Shown: positions 6,422 to 14,479 of the stretch, one piece after another
Layout of the letters: each line of letters starts with the position of its first letter
Position numbering within the stretch: the stretch's first letter is position 1
Assembly (NCBI GenBank): GCA_045542355.1
Contig: JAZQKX010000034.1
Coordinates: 1-64,000, forward strand
Direction: 5' to 3'
Length of the DNA: 64,000 bases
Source: UMGS1532 sp045542355
GTDB lineage: Bacteria > Bacillota > Clostridia > Oscillospirales > Acutalibacteraceae
Made by a program: the position numbers and the translations under genes
Notes under the pieces: generated by a model
Told to the model about the DNA's origin: nothing
The model's database searches: none
What the model saw: the letters and a program-made list of their open reading frames with translations, nothing else

Positions 6422-7198
6422 ATGGAAAAGAAATTAAAAGTACTTATTGGTGACGATGCAACAGAATTCGGTATGAACTGTGCAAATGTGCTTAAAACCT
6501 ACGGTATGGATGTCGTAACCTGTAAGAAAGATGGAAATCAATTACTTACTGATATTGGTCGATATGAGCCTGATGTTGTATTAGGTGATATATTTATGCC
6601 GAATCTTGATATGTTGGGTGTGTTGAAAGCTGTAAAATCTATGGACAATTTAAAGGCGCGTCCAATGATAATGGTCATGTCCAGCTTCGACAATCCTCAG
6701 CTTGAAAAGGGGGCGCTGGAAAACGGCGCCGCATATTATTTTATCAAGCCTTTTGATATAACAGTTTTAGCCGAGCGTATCATACTTCTTTCAGGTTGGA
6801 AGAATAAACCTCAACAGAATAATGTTAGTCACTTTAATTCAGAAAGGGACTTAGAATTGATGATAACTGAGATAATTCATCAGATTGGAGTTCCAGCCCA
6901 TATTAAGGGATACCACTATTTAAGAGACGCAATAATTCTTTCGGTGAATGATTCCGAATATATAAACTGTATAACCAAGCTGCTTTATCCCACTGTGGCA
7001 AAAATGCATAACACAACATCATCACGTGTTGAACGCGCCATCCGCCATGCCATAGAGGTTGCCTGGGATAGAGGAGATGTAGATGTTCTTGACTCATATT
7101 TCGGTTATACCATCAACAACGGCAGAGGCAAACCCACAAACAGCGAGTTTATCGCTATGATCGCTGATAAATTAAGACTTCGCTTGAAGGCAAGTTAG
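6422..7198 (+). CDS. spo0A: Stage 0 sporulation protein A, master regulator of sporulation
   Basis: The 258-residue protein has an N-terminal receiver domain with the acidic pair Asp11/Asp12, the phospho-acceptor Asp56 in GDIFMP, and Lys109 in FIKPFD. The C-terminal Spo0A DNA-binding domain (about 145-255) carries IGVPAHIKGYHYLRDAI and the recognition-helix stretch SSRVERAIRHAIEVAW. Phosphorylated Spo0A dimerises on TGNCGAA boxes and switches the cell into sporulation. In many clostridia the gene follows recN and spoIVB. Here it follows a lipid kinase, and spoIVB is absent from the window. GGAGG at 6411-6415 supports the ATG start. Confidence 0.97.
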   Translation: MEKKLKVLIGDDATEFGMNCANVLKTYGMDVVTCKKDGNQLLTDIGRYEPDVVLGDIFMPNLDMLGVLKAVKSMDNLKARPMIMVMSSFDNPQLEKGALENGAAYYFIKPFDITVLAERIILLSGWKNKPQQNNVSHFNSERDLELMITEIIHQIGVPAHIKGYHYLRDAIILSVNDSEYINCITKLLYPTVAKMHNTTSSRVERAIRHAIEVAWDRGDVDVLDSYFGYTINNGRGKPTNSEFIAMIADKLRLRLKAS

Positions 7199-7202
7199 TT
7201 GT

Positions 7203-7236
7203 ATATCCCCGCTAATTATTAAGCGGGGATATTTTA
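7203..7236 (+). terminator. Terminator after spo0A
   Basis: ATATCCCCGCT (7203-7213) pairs with AGCGGGGATAT (7222-7232) around an 8-nt loop, followed by a short T run. Confidence 0.85.
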
Positions 7237-7239
7237 TGG

Positions 7240-7268
7240 TTGAATATTTCTTGCAGTTGTGCTAAAAT
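7240..7268 (+). promoter_or_regulatory. prfC promoter
   Basis: TTGAAT (7240-7245), 17 bp, TAAAAT (7263-7268) with an extended -10 TGC. It sits directly after the spo0A terminator and 35 bp before the prfC start. Confidence 0.65.
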
Positions 7269-7303
7269 TATTGGCGTGAGATTTTAGAAATGAGGAAGAA
7301 TTT

Positions 7304-8896
7304 GTGTCAGATTTAAGAAAAGAAATAGAAAGGCGCAGGACTTTTGCGATTATATCCCACCCAGACGCGGGTAAAACTACTTTAACCGAAAAGTTTTTGC
7401 TATACGGAGGAGCAATACAGTTGGCTGGCTCTGTAAAAGGTAAAGCTACCGCCAGACATGCTGTATCCGACTGGATGGAGCTTGAAAAACAGCGTGGTAT
7501 TTCTATTACATCCTCTGTTATGCAATTTGAGTATAATGGTAACTGCATCAATATTCTCGATACTCCAGGACATCAGGACTTCTCAGAGGATACCTATCGC
7601 ACCCTTATGGCAGCCGACAGCGCGGTTATGGTTATAGATGCCGCTAAGGGTATTGAGCCGCAGACCAGAAAGCTCTTTAAAGTTTGCGCCATGCGTGATA
7701 TCCCGATATTTACTTTTATTAATAAGTTAGACCGCGAAGCTCGTGACCCCTTCGATTTGCTGGATGAATTAGAAAAGGAATTTGGCATAGGTACCTATCC
7801 TGTAAACTGGCCTATTGGATGCGGTGTGGATTTTAAGGGTGTTTATGACCGTGATAAGCGTAGAATTGTTACCTTTGATGAATTTCATAGAGGACAAAGC
7901 AAACTAAATGCCATTGAATGCGATATAACCGACACCGAAAAATTAGATGAGCTTATTGGCCCTTATCAACGTGCTGACTTGGTTGACCAGATTGAGCTTT
8001 TAGACGGCGCGAGTTTTGAGTTCGATTTAGAAAAAGTGCGACATGGAAAATTAAGCCCTGTGTTCTTTGGCTCTGCTTTAACCAACTTTGGCGTTGAACT
8101 GTTTTTGGAAAGCTTTTTAAGTATGACCACTGCACCTCTGCCTCGAAAGACTGAAGATACTGTTGTTAACCCCTTTGACGAGGGATTTTCTGCATTTGTT
8201 TTCAAAATTCAGGCTAATATGAATAAGGCCCATCGAGACAGAATTGCCTTTATGAGAATTTGTTCCGGTAAATTTGAACGCGGCAAGGATTATTATCATG
8301 TTCAAGGTGGAAAGAGTATAAAGCTTTCCCAACCTCAGCAAATGATGGCACAGGAAAGAGAGATTATAAACGAGGCTTATGCAGGTGATATCATCGGTGT
8401 ATTTGACCCTGGAATTTTCTCAATAGGTGATACCGTTTGCGAGAACAAAATGAAGATCCAGTTTGAGGGAATCCCCACATTCGCCCCTGAGCATTTCGCT
8501 GAAATTGAGCAAATTGATACTTTAAAGAGAAAACAATTTGTAAAGGGTATGACCCAGATTGCTCAAGAGGGTGCAATCCAGATTTTCCATGAGCCATCCT
8601 CTGGTATGGAAAGAGTTATAGTTGGCGTTGTTGGTGTGCTACAGTTTGAAGTTCTGGAATACCGACTTAAAAACGAGTACAATGTTGATATCCGCCGTTC
8701 TCCGCTTTCTTATCAGCACATAAGATGGATTAAGAATAAGGATATAGATGTTAAAAAGCTTAATCTTACTTCCGACACCAAGTGGGTGCAGGATATGAGA
8801 AACAATAATCTTCTTATCTTCACCAGCGAGTGGAATATCCGATGGGCTTTGGAAAAGAACGAAGGATTAGAGTTAGAAGAATTCAGCAAGGAATAG
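7304..8896 (+). CDS. prfC: Peptide chain release factor 3
   Basis: The 530-residue GTPase removes RF1/RF2 from the ribosome after peptide release. G1 is visible as SHPDAGKTT (about 19-27), the switch region holds GISITSS, G3 is DTPGHQDF, and G4 is NKLD. An RF3-specific C-terminal region follows the domain-II beta barrel. Length matches the family. Translation starts at GTG 7304 with GAGGAAG at 7292-7298. It is bracketed by its own promoter and terminator, so it is monocistronic. Confidence 0.95.
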   Translation: MSDLRKEIERRRTFAIISHPDAGKTTLTEKFLLYGGAIQLAGSVKGKATARHAVSDWMELEKQRGISITSSVMQFEYNGNCINILDTPGHQDFSEDTYRTLMAADSAVMVIDAAKGIEPQTRKLFKVCAMRDIPIFTFINKLDREARDPFDLLDELEKEFGIGTYPVNWPIGCGVDFKGVYDRDKRRIVTFDEFHRGQSKLNAIECDITDTEKLDELIGPYQRADLVDQIELLDGASFEFDLEKVRHGKLSPVFFGSALTNFGVELFLESFLSMTTAPLPRKTEDTVVNPFDEGFSAFVFKIQANMNKAHRDRIAFMRICSGKFERGKDYYHVQGGKSIKLSQPQQMMAQEREIINEAYAGDIIGVFDPGIFSIGDTVCENKMKIQFEGIPTFAPEHFAEIEQIDTLKRKQFVKGMTQIAQEGAIQIFHEPSSGMERVIVGVVGVLQFEVLEYRLKNEYNVDIRRSPLSYQHIRWIKNKDIDVKKLNLTSDTKWVQDMRNNNLLIFTSEWNIRWALEKNEGLELEEFSKE

Positions 8897-8907
8897 AAAT
8901 AACAATC

Positions 8908-8946
8908 AACTGAGAGATGTTAATTTAACTATCTCTCAGTTTTTTG
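8908..8946 (+). terminator. Terminator after prfC
   Basis: AACTGAGAGAT (8908-8918) pairs with ATCTCTCAGTT (8931-8941); six T follow. Confidence 0.9.
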
Positions 8947-9051
8947 TATAAATTCACTCTCATTTTCATATATTTTAGAAAAGGCTGTGCAAAGTCCGTT
9001 TATTAGGACAAAGGCCCGTCTATAATATAATCAGAAAGTGAGGTAAAAATT

Positions 9052-9192
9052 ATGAACACAACTTTTATTTTTCAGTCATCGATAGAAATCATCTTAGCCA
9101 TTGGCTTTATCTGGGGACTCTTTAACGAGAATAAGTTAGCCAGACTGGAAAAAAAGCTTTTTGCTAAAATTAAGTCCGCCTGCAGTAAATAA
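9052..9192 (+). CDS. 46-residue single-pass membrane peptide
   Basis: A short frame starts at ATG 9052 behind GTGAGG (9039-9044), with TATAAT at 9021-9026 as a possible -10 box. It encodes a hydrophobic helix (SSIEIILAIGFIWGLF, about 9-24), then a basic amphipathic tail rich in Lys, ending SACSK. The order helix-then-basic tail predicts an N-out/C-in membrane micro-protein. It lies alone between the prfC and spoIIIA units, and another terminator follows it. I do not recognise a family. Its translation signal and composition make a real gene more likely than chance. Confidence 0.6.
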   Translation: MNTTFIFQSSIEIILAIGFIWGLFNENKLARLEKKLFAKIKSACSK

Positions 9193-9227
9193 AACGAAAG
9201 GTAAACTATGGATGCAAACATTATATA

Positions 9228-9275
9228 TTAAGCTCTGTTTCTGATTTTTTGGAAGCAGAGCTTAATTCTTTTTTG
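9228..9275 (+). terminator. Terminator after the 46-residue peptide gene
   Basis: TTAAGCTCTG (9228-9237) pairs with CAGAGCTTAA (9256-9265). Four inner pairs (9238-9241 with 9252-9255) extend the stem, and TTCTTTTTT follows. A seven-codon frame at 9207-9230 (MDANIIY) runs into it and is probably meaningless. Confidence 0.8.
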
Positions 9276-9340
9276 GGGTTCGTTCTAACCTCACCCTGCT
9301 CGTCATATAGATTAAATAACAACGGACAAGGGGTAAAGAG

Positions 9341-10324
9341 ATGGACAAACAATATCTATCGGCAGTTTCGCTGTTGCCGAGTTTTTTGCAGAAAATACTT
9401 TCGGTATTTACCGAACGCACAGAATTAAGCGTTACCGAAATCAGATTAAGAAGTGAAAAGCCTATTGGTCTCACAACAGACAGAGGTACTGTCTATCCAA
9501 CTGCCAAAGGATATAGTTTGTTGCCATCTATTGAAAGCATCAAAATCACCGCCGATCAGCTACATGAATGCTTTATAGAGCTATGCAACAGGTCGGTATA
9601 TAGCCATGAGCAGGAACTGTCCCAAGGATACTTAATATTAAAGGGCGGTCATCGCGCTGGAGTTTGTGGCAGAGTAGTCAAAAAACAAAACGGAGATACT
9701 TGGATAACCGATATCTCTTCAATCAATATTCGTATCGCACATGAGGTGAAAGGAATCGCGGAAAGGGTCTACGGACAAACTGCCGAGGCAAAGGGACTTC
9801 TTATTTGCGGTCCGCCACATAGTGGAAAAACCACCTTGCTTAGAGATTATATCAGAATCGCATCCAATCGCGGAAACAGAGTTGCAGTGGTGGATTGTCG
9901 AGGTGAGATTGCCGCAGTAAAAAATTGCATTTGCGGATTGGATGTAGGTGTAAATACGGATGTTATAACAGGCGGTGAAAAAGCGCAGGGCATCGAGACC
10001 GCTTTAAGGGTTATGACCCCTGACATAATTTCCTTCGATGAAATTGGAAGTCGGGATGAACTAATGAAAATATCCGACTGTTTAAATTCAGGAGTAAGTA
10101 TTATAACCACTTTGCATTGTGAAAGCCGAGAACAACTGATTAGTAGAAACAAATATTTACCGCTATTGGAAACTATGGCGTTTTCCCATTTTGTTTTTCT
10201 TGATTCATGTCACAATGCATTGGTTTTAAAGGAGTGTGAGATTCTTGGTGAAACTGATGGGAGCGTTAGCAGTAATAATATCCTTTACGACGGGCGGTTT
10301 GGTACAAGCATCCAGGCTGTATAA
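9341..10324 (+). CDS. spoIIIAA: Stage III sporulation protein AA, ATPase
   Basis: This 327-residue AAA/secretion-type ATPase is the first gene of the spoIIIA operon. Walker A is GPPHSGKTT (about 157-165), and the acidic stretch DIISFDEIG serves as Walker B. The family resembles type II/IV secretion ATPases and powers the SpoIIIA-SpoIIQ channel that links mother cell and forespore. AAGGGG at 9328-9333 supports ATG 9341. I could not define a convincing sigma-E promoter in the 65 bases before the start; CATATAGA at 9303-9310 is only a weak -10 candidate. Its end overlaps spoIIIAB by about 80 bp. Confidence 0.95.
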   Translation: MDKQYLSAVSLLPSFLQKILSVFTERTELSVTEIRLRSEKPIGLTTDRGTVYPTAKGYSLLPSIESIKITADQLHECFIELCNRSVYSHEQELSQGYLILKGGHRAGVCGRVVKKQNGDTWITDISSINIRIAHEVKGIAERVYGQTAEAKGLLICGPPHSGKTTLLRDYIRIASNRGNRVAVVDCRGEIAAVKNCICGLDVGVNTDVITGGEKAQGIETALRVMTPDIISFDEIGSRDELMKISDCLNSGVSIITTLHCESREQLISRNKYLPLLETMAFSHFVFLDSCHNALVLKECEILGETDGSVSSNNILYDGRFGTSIQAV

Positions 10325-10667
10325 AAGGGTAGAACGCTTGACATTACTCAAAAAAGCAGTTTTGGAAATCAAGGATATAATAAGATACCAGGGCTCAGAA
10401 ACAATTGAGATTTTAAGTTGCATTAACGGAAAATACAACGGTGTGTTGGAATCCGATTGGCAAGGCTCCGACCAATTGATTGTTAAAAATCTCTTGGCGG
10501 GTCTTGGAGAAACCGATACCGCAGGACAGCTAAACTTTTGTGATGGTGTGCTTAGTGATATAAACCGTAATCTAATGGATGCCGAAAAAGAAAAAAACGA
10601 AAAGGCAAAGCTTTATACAACTCTTGGCATTTCGGCGGGTCTGGCGGTTTCTATAATAATTTTTTAG
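10245..10667 (+). CDS. spoIIIAB: Stage III sporulation protein AB
   Basis: The product of about 140 residues has an N-terminal hydrophobic helix, a helical cytoplasmic or periplasmic body and a second hydrophobic segment at the C-terminus (GISAGLAVSIIIF). This is the SpoIIIAB layout, which resembles the GspF-type platform of type II secretion. The start is uncertain: AAAGGAG (10228-10234) best fits TTG 10245, while GTG 10236 and GTG 10248 are also in frame. The overlap of about 80 bp with spoIIIAA is long and suggests translational coupling. Confidence 0.88.
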   Translation: MVKLMGALAVIISFTTGGLVQASRLYKRVERLTLLKKAVLEIKDIIRYQGSETIEILSCINGKYNGVLESDWQGSDQLIVKNLLAGLGETDTAGQLNFCDGVLSDINRNLMDAEKEKNEKAKLYTTLGISAGLAVSIIIF

Positions 10668-10680
10668 ATTGGTGAAACAT

Positions 10681-10875
10681 ATGGATGTAGATTTTATATT
10701 TAAGGTGGCCGCCATTGGCATTATAGTTGCAATACTTCATCAGTTGCTTGTAAGGTCTGGAAGAGAAGAACAGGCAATGCTAACAAGTCTTGCAGGGCTT
10801 ATTGTTGTAATGCTTATGATAGTCAGCAAAATCGGCTCACTGTTCGATACTATAAAATCAACCTTTAATCTCTGA
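10681..10875 (+). CDS. spoIIIAC: Stage III sporulation protein AC
   Basis: A 64-residue protein with two hydrophobic helices and the family pattern VDFIFKVAAIGIIVAILHQLL. I chose ATG 10681, preceded by GGTG, rather than GTG 10669, because the shorter form matches the usual SpoIIIAC length and N-terminus. It is an integral membrane part of the SpoIIIA channel. The gene sits 13 bp after spoIIIAB. Confidence 0.92.
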   Translation: MDVDFIFKVAAIGIIVAILHQLLVRSGREEQAMLTSLAGLIVVMLMIVSKIGSLFDTIKSTFNL

Positions 10876-10879
10876 AGAT

Positions 10880-11263
10880 ATGTCGATATACAGTATCATA
10901 GGTCTGGCTATAATTTGCTGTGTGCTGATAATAACGGTCAAGCAGTATAAACCCGAATTTGCTTTACTTACCACAATCGTATCTGGTGTAATAATTTTAT
11001 TGTTGGTAATTTCGAGGTTTGGCTCGGTGCTGGGTGAAATACAGGTCATAGCAGAAAGCTCGGGAATTAAATCAGAATACATAGAAATAATGCTGAAAGG
11101 TTTAGGTATATGCTATCTCACGCAGTTTTCTTCGGATATATGCATAGATTTCGGGCAAACCTCCTTGGCTTCTAAAATTGAGCTTTGCGGTAAAATTACC
11201 TTGGCTGCATTAAGTATTCCGTTGTTACTGGCTTTAATTGAAATAATTAAAAAGATGCTTTAA
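10880..11263 (+). CDS. spoIIIAD: Stage III sporulation protein AD
   Basis: The 127-residue protein has four predicted hydrophobic segments and the family region GLGICYLTQFSSDICIDFGQ. SpoIIIAD is related to SpoIIIAC and is thought to form a membrane part of the forespore-engulfment channel. It starts four bases after the spoIIIAC stop, as expected for a coupled operon. Confidence 0.92.
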   Translation: MSIYSIIGLAIICCVLIITVKQYKPEFALLTTIVSGVIILLLVISRFGSVLGEIQVIAESSGIKSEYIEIMLKGLGICYLTQFSSDICIDFGQTSLASKIELCGKITLAALSIPLLLALIEIIKKML

Positions 11264-11278
11264 AACGGTTGGATTATT

Positions 11279-12397
11279 ATGAAAATATTTTTAATGAGTC
11301 TATTACTATTGTTTTCATTTTGTTTTATAACACCTGCCCATGCCGCCGAGACCCACGAGGTTTATGATAAGGTGTATGAGGAAAGCGGACTTGAATCGCT
11401 TACCGAAGTGCTTAGCGATGAGACCAAAGAGGTAATAGCAGAGCTAGGCATTGACCTTTCTTCATACACATCGTTTCTGACGATGGATTCCAAATCGCTT
11501 TGGGATATTATTATGAATATTTTTAGCGGTAGCTTTACTGAGCCATTTACCGCCCTGTCCTTGGCGCTTTGTGTAATATTGATTTGCTCAGTTTTAAGCG
11601 GAATGTGGTCAACTCCCTTGGAAATTAATGAAAGCTACAGTTACATTTGTCTATTGTCCTTAAGCTCGGTTGTCCTGTTGCCCCTTACATCACAAATAGA
11701 AAACTGTATATCTGGTATTAAAGCAATTAGTGGGTTCATGCTCTCCTTTATTCCTGTATACGGAGGTTTGCTTATCAGCTCGGGAGGTATTACCTCGGGC
11801 GCTGTATACCAGTCGGTGATGCTGGCATTGTGCGAAGGCATCTCCCAAATAGCGGGATTTATCATCGCGCCCATCATCGGCATATTTATCTGTATCGGAA
11901 TGTCATCTGCAATAGCTGGAATTGACGGTGCCTACCGTCTTGCAATGGCAATTAAGAATGTTGCCAACTGGGTATTAGGCTTTATTATGACTTTTTTTAC
12001 TGGCTTTCTCGGTATACAAAGCATTGTGGGCAAATCCGCTGATAACCTTACCATAAAAACCACACGTTTCTTTGTTGGTAGTGCTGTGCCGGTAGTTGGT
12101 GGATATTTAGGCGAAGCATTAACAACAGTTACAGCTGCATTAGTAATCCTCCGTTCTACTGCCATGGCGTGGTTCATATTGGTGTTGGCGCTGATGGTAC
12201 TACCGCTGATAATACGGTTGTTTCTGTGGCGACTTGTTCTAAATATATTGGCGTCGGTGGGGGAAATGTTTTCGGTGACTGGGGTAGGGAAACTTTTTAA
12301 TATTTGCTCGGTAGCGCTTAGTTTTTTGGTGGCTATCGTTATTTCAATTTCGGTTATGTTTATTCTGTCGCTGGTAATTATAAAGGTAGGAACATAG
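11279..12397 (+). CDS. spoIIIAE: Stage III sporulation protein AE
   Basis: This 372-residue polytopic membrane protein starts with a cleavable-type signal sequence (MKIFLMSLLLLFSFCFITPA, with AHA before the likely cut). An extracytoplasmic segment rich in acidic residues comes next. From about residue 80 a series of roughly eight hydrophobic helices follows, including the conserved SFIPVYGGLLISSG-like block. It is the largest membrane component of the SpoIIIA complex. The length agrees with the family. Confidence 0.93.
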   Translation: MKIFLMSLLLLFSFCFITPAHAAETHEVYDKVYEESGLESLTEVLSDETKEVIAELGIDLSSYTSFLTMDSKSLWDIIMNIFSGSFTEPFTALSLALCVILICSVLSGMWSTPLEINESYSYICLLSLSSVVLLPLTSQIENCISGIKAISGFMLSFIPVYGGLLISSGGITSGAVYQSVMLALCEGISQIAGFIIAPIIGIFICIGMSSAIAGIDGAYRLAMAIKNVANWVLGFIMTFFTGFLGIQSIVGKSADNLTIKTTRFFVGSAVPVVGGYLGEALTTVTAALVILRSTAMAWFILVLALMVLPLIIRLFLWRLVLNILASVGEMFSVTGVGKLFNICSVALSFLVAIVISISVMFILSLVIIKVGT

Positions 12398-12400
12398 ATT

Positions 12401-12853
12401 ATGGAAGAAATTAAAACCACGGTTTTGGGAGTTTGCATATCATTGTTGCTGATCGGTTTCTTTTTAAAGCTGTCTCCTAAAAGTAAGCTGACTAAAAACA
12501 TGAAGCATCTTTTAAGTATGGTAATTCTGTTAATTATAATAACTCCTCTCAGCAGCAACTATAATATTAACTGGTCTGCTTTTGGTATCGGTAACGATAA
12601 CTTGACGGAATATACGGAGGATGACTATAAAAACAGGGTTGTTGTTAATGTTGCTTCAATTATTAAAAGTGATGTTGAGGAGCATCTGCATCAAGAAAAA
12701 ATCGGTTATTATACTGTAAAAATAAATATTAGCGAAAATGGAGAAATATCTGAAATCATTATCAACATCAAAAGCGGATATGCTCCCACCACGGTTGAGG
12801 AATCGGTGGAAAAAGAATTTAATTTACCCTGTAGAGTTATCATAGGAAATTAG
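12401..12853 (+). CDS. spoIIIAF: Stage III sporulation protein AF
   Basis: A 150-residue protein with two N-terminal transmembrane helices (about 8-25 and 35-53) and a soluble C-terminal domain with the pattern YTVKINISENGEISEIIINI. SpoIIIAF has a ring-building-motif-like fold in the SpoIIIA complex. It begins three bases after the spoIIIAE stop. Confidence 0.9.
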   Translation: MEEIKTTVLGVCISLLLIGFFLKLSPKSKLTKNMKHLLSMVILLIIITPLSSNYNINWSAFGIGNDNLTEYTEDDYKNRVVVNVASIIKSDVEEHLHQEKIGYYTVKINISENGEISEIIINIKSGYAPTTVEESVEKEFNLPCRVIIGN

Positions 12854-12865
12854 GTGGAACGGCTG

Positions 12866-13414
12866 ATGGACTTAAAGAATCTCTTGCAGAATAAGAATAT
12901 AGTTAAATACGCTGTCATTCTCGGGATAGTTGGGATTTTAATTATATTTCTTTCAGACTTTATAAATCTTCCCGCGGCTGATGCTGAGAAAAAGAAAAAT
13001 AATGATACAATATCCGACGAGGAATATTGTGAACGGCTCGAAGATGATGCAGAAGAGCTGATTAAAAGCATAACAGGTGACGAGAATGTAAAGGTTATAA
13101 TCACCCTTGAAAGCGGTACCGAATACCTCTACGCTACCGATAGGAATGTTAATATGGATACCAAAGAGACTATTTCGGGAGACGATGTTTTAAATAATGA
13201 AATTAGTGATAAAACCGAAGATTCATACATAATTATTAACACAAGCGATGGTGAACAGCCGCTTTTACTTTCCGCCCTATCTCCAACAGTGCGGGGAGTA
13301 GCTGTGGTTTGCGATAGCGGAAATCAGGCAAGGGTCACCGAAATAATTAAGGATTCTCTTTGTACGCTTTTGGATATAAGCGAAAGTAAAATCAGCGTTG
13401 CGGGGAGAAGCTAA
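12866..13414 (+). CDS. spoIIIAG: Stage III sporulation protein AG
   Basis: This protein of 182 residues has one N-terminal transmembrane helix (about 14-32) and an extracytoplasmic domain that begins with a charged Lys/Asp/Glu stretch. The conserved Y-x-x-RLE-like start EYCERLEDDAEELI and a late GVAVVCDSG pattern mark SpoIIIAG. In the family it forms a large multimeric ring across the intermembrane space. ATG 12866 was preferred to GTG 12854 because GGTGGAA lies at a better distance. Confidence 0.9.
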   Translation: MDLKNLLQNKNIVKYAVILGIVGILIIFLSDFINLPAADAEKKKNNDTISDEEYCERLEDDAEELIKSITGDENVKVIITLESGTEYLYATDRNVNMDTKETISGDDVLNNEISDKTEDSYIIINTSDGEQPLLLSALSPTVRGVAVVCDSGNQARVTEIIKDSLCTLLDISESKISVAGRS

Positions 13415-13436
13415 ATGTAAGAAACGAGGAGTTAAT

Positions 13437-13985
13437 ATGAAAAAATCTACTATTATCGGTAAAAAACAGCTGCTCACCTTGAGCATGGTTGTGGCTTTAG
13501 GAGCGGCTGTATGGCTTAATGTCAAATTTTCAACCAACGGCACCGAATTTTCGGGAACTTCAAGTATATCCGATGCTGAACTCGGTAATGCAAAATACGT
13601 CGCAAATACTGCTATAGTTGAAAAGGAGGAAGAAGAAAACTATTTTACTACCTCCAGAAAGGAACGGGAGGAGAGTCGAGAAAAACAGCTTGATGCTATA
13701 AAGGACACACTGAATTCTGCAAAATCCAGTGATGAAGATAAACAGAAAGCGGCAGAGCTTACAGCCAAGATAACTCAACGTATGGAACAGGAAAACTCTA
13801 TAGAAACACTGATTAAGGCTAAAGGGTTTAAAGATACAATTGTTGTTATTTCTGATGACGGTTGCAACGTAGTTGTTAAGAAATCTAAGGAATTAGAAGA
13901 CAATGAAACGGTGCAAATTATCGATATTGTAAGCGGCACTACAAAAATTAATTTGGAAAATATTAAAATTGTTACCGTAAAATAG
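13437..13985 (+). CDS. spoIIIAH: Stage III sporulation protein AH
   Basis: The 182-residue protein has an N-terminal transmembrane helix (about 8-24), a charged, helical linker rich in Glu/Lys, and a C-terminal YscJ/ring-type domain with IETLIKAKGFKDTIVVISDDGCNVVVK. SpoIIIAH is the mother-cell partner of forespore SpoIIQ across the septum. ATG 13437 has the strong site CGAGGAG (13425-13431). It closes the operon; no clear terminator separates it from the next promoter. Confidence 0.93.
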   Translation: MKKSTIIGKKQLLTLSMVVALGAAVWLNVKFSTNGTEFSGTSSISDAELGNAKYVANTAIVEKEEEENYFTTSRKEREESREKQLDAIKDTLNSAKSSDEDKQKAAELTAKITQRMEQENSIETLIKAKGFKDTIVVISDDGCNVVVKKSKELEDNETVQIIDIVSGTTKINLENIKIVTVK

Positions 13986-14024
13986 TTGTTAATTTTTGAG
14001 TTTGTGTTATAATAGAGGTATAAT
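13986..14024 (+). promoter_or_regulatory. Overlapping promoters of the Asp23-family gene
   Basis: TTGAGT (13996-14001), 17 bp and TATAAT (14019-14024) form one promoter. TTGTTA (13986-13991), 16 bp and TATAAT (14008-14013) with an extended TGT form a second, 11 bp upstream. Confidence 0.65.
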
Positions 14025-14057
14025 TTATGAAAAAACAACACAAACGGAGGCTTAACT

Positions 14058-14405
14058 ATGAATAAGGATAATTCTTACGGTCTGGAAATAAACAACGAGG
14101 TAGTTGCTAAGATGGCGGCTGTTGCTGTTCTTGAAATTGATGGTGTTGCAGCTCTTGTACCTAAGACCACAGAAATCAAAGAGGTTTTCGCTAAGTCTGA
14201 TGAAGCCAGAGCTATTAAGGTGAATAAGGTAAACGACGTAACCACTCTTGATATCTACATTTCTGTTAAGGACGGCTGTGAAGTTCGCGCCGTTGCTGAA
14301 AAGGTACAAACTAATGTCAAATCAAAGCTTCAGAATATGACAGGCTCTGCTATTGACAAGGTTAATGTTATAATTTCAGATGTAGCATTTGCAAACGCAG
14401 ATTAA
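14058..14405 (+). CDS. Asp23/Gls24 family envelope stress protein
   Basis: The 115-residue protein has the Asp23 pattern: EINNEVVAKMAAVAVLEIDGV near the start, a central LDIYISVKDG strand pair, and VNVIISDVAF at the end. Members are small acidic proteins, often membrane-attached through a partner and linked to envelope or alkaline stress; their biochemical role is not settled. In many Firmicutes this gene stands between spoIIIAH and nusB. Here it keeps its position next to spoIIIAH, but nusB is 22.6 kb away. CGGAGG at 14045-14050 supports the start. Confidence 0.9.
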   Translation: MNKDNSYGLEINNEVVAKMAAVAVLEIDGVAALVPKTTEIKEVFAKSDEARAIKVNKVNDVTTLDIYISVKDGCEVRAVAEKVQTNVKSKLQNMTGSAIDKVNVIISDVAFANAD

Positions 14406-14414
14406 TATTTTACA

Positions 14415-14455
14415 CACTGCACACCGAAGGTCCGCTTTTGGTGTGCGGTGCTTTT
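14415..14455 (+). terminator. Terminator after the Asp23 gene
   Basis: Bases 14415-14428 pair with 14437-14450 (core GCACACC/GGTGTGC, with G-T wobbles), followed by CTTTT. Confidence 0.8.
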
Positions 14456-14479
14456 GTATTTTTATATGGATGGTGTAAA

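Noticed and set aside
9303..9310. CATATAGA as sigma-E -10 box of spoIIIAA
   Set aside because: No acceptable -35 box 14 bp upstream; kept only as a remark in the spoIIIAA entry.
11932..12558. 208-codon open frame antisense to spoIIIAE and spoIIIAF
   Set aside because: It has no ribosome site and no recognisable motif; both sense genes are certain.
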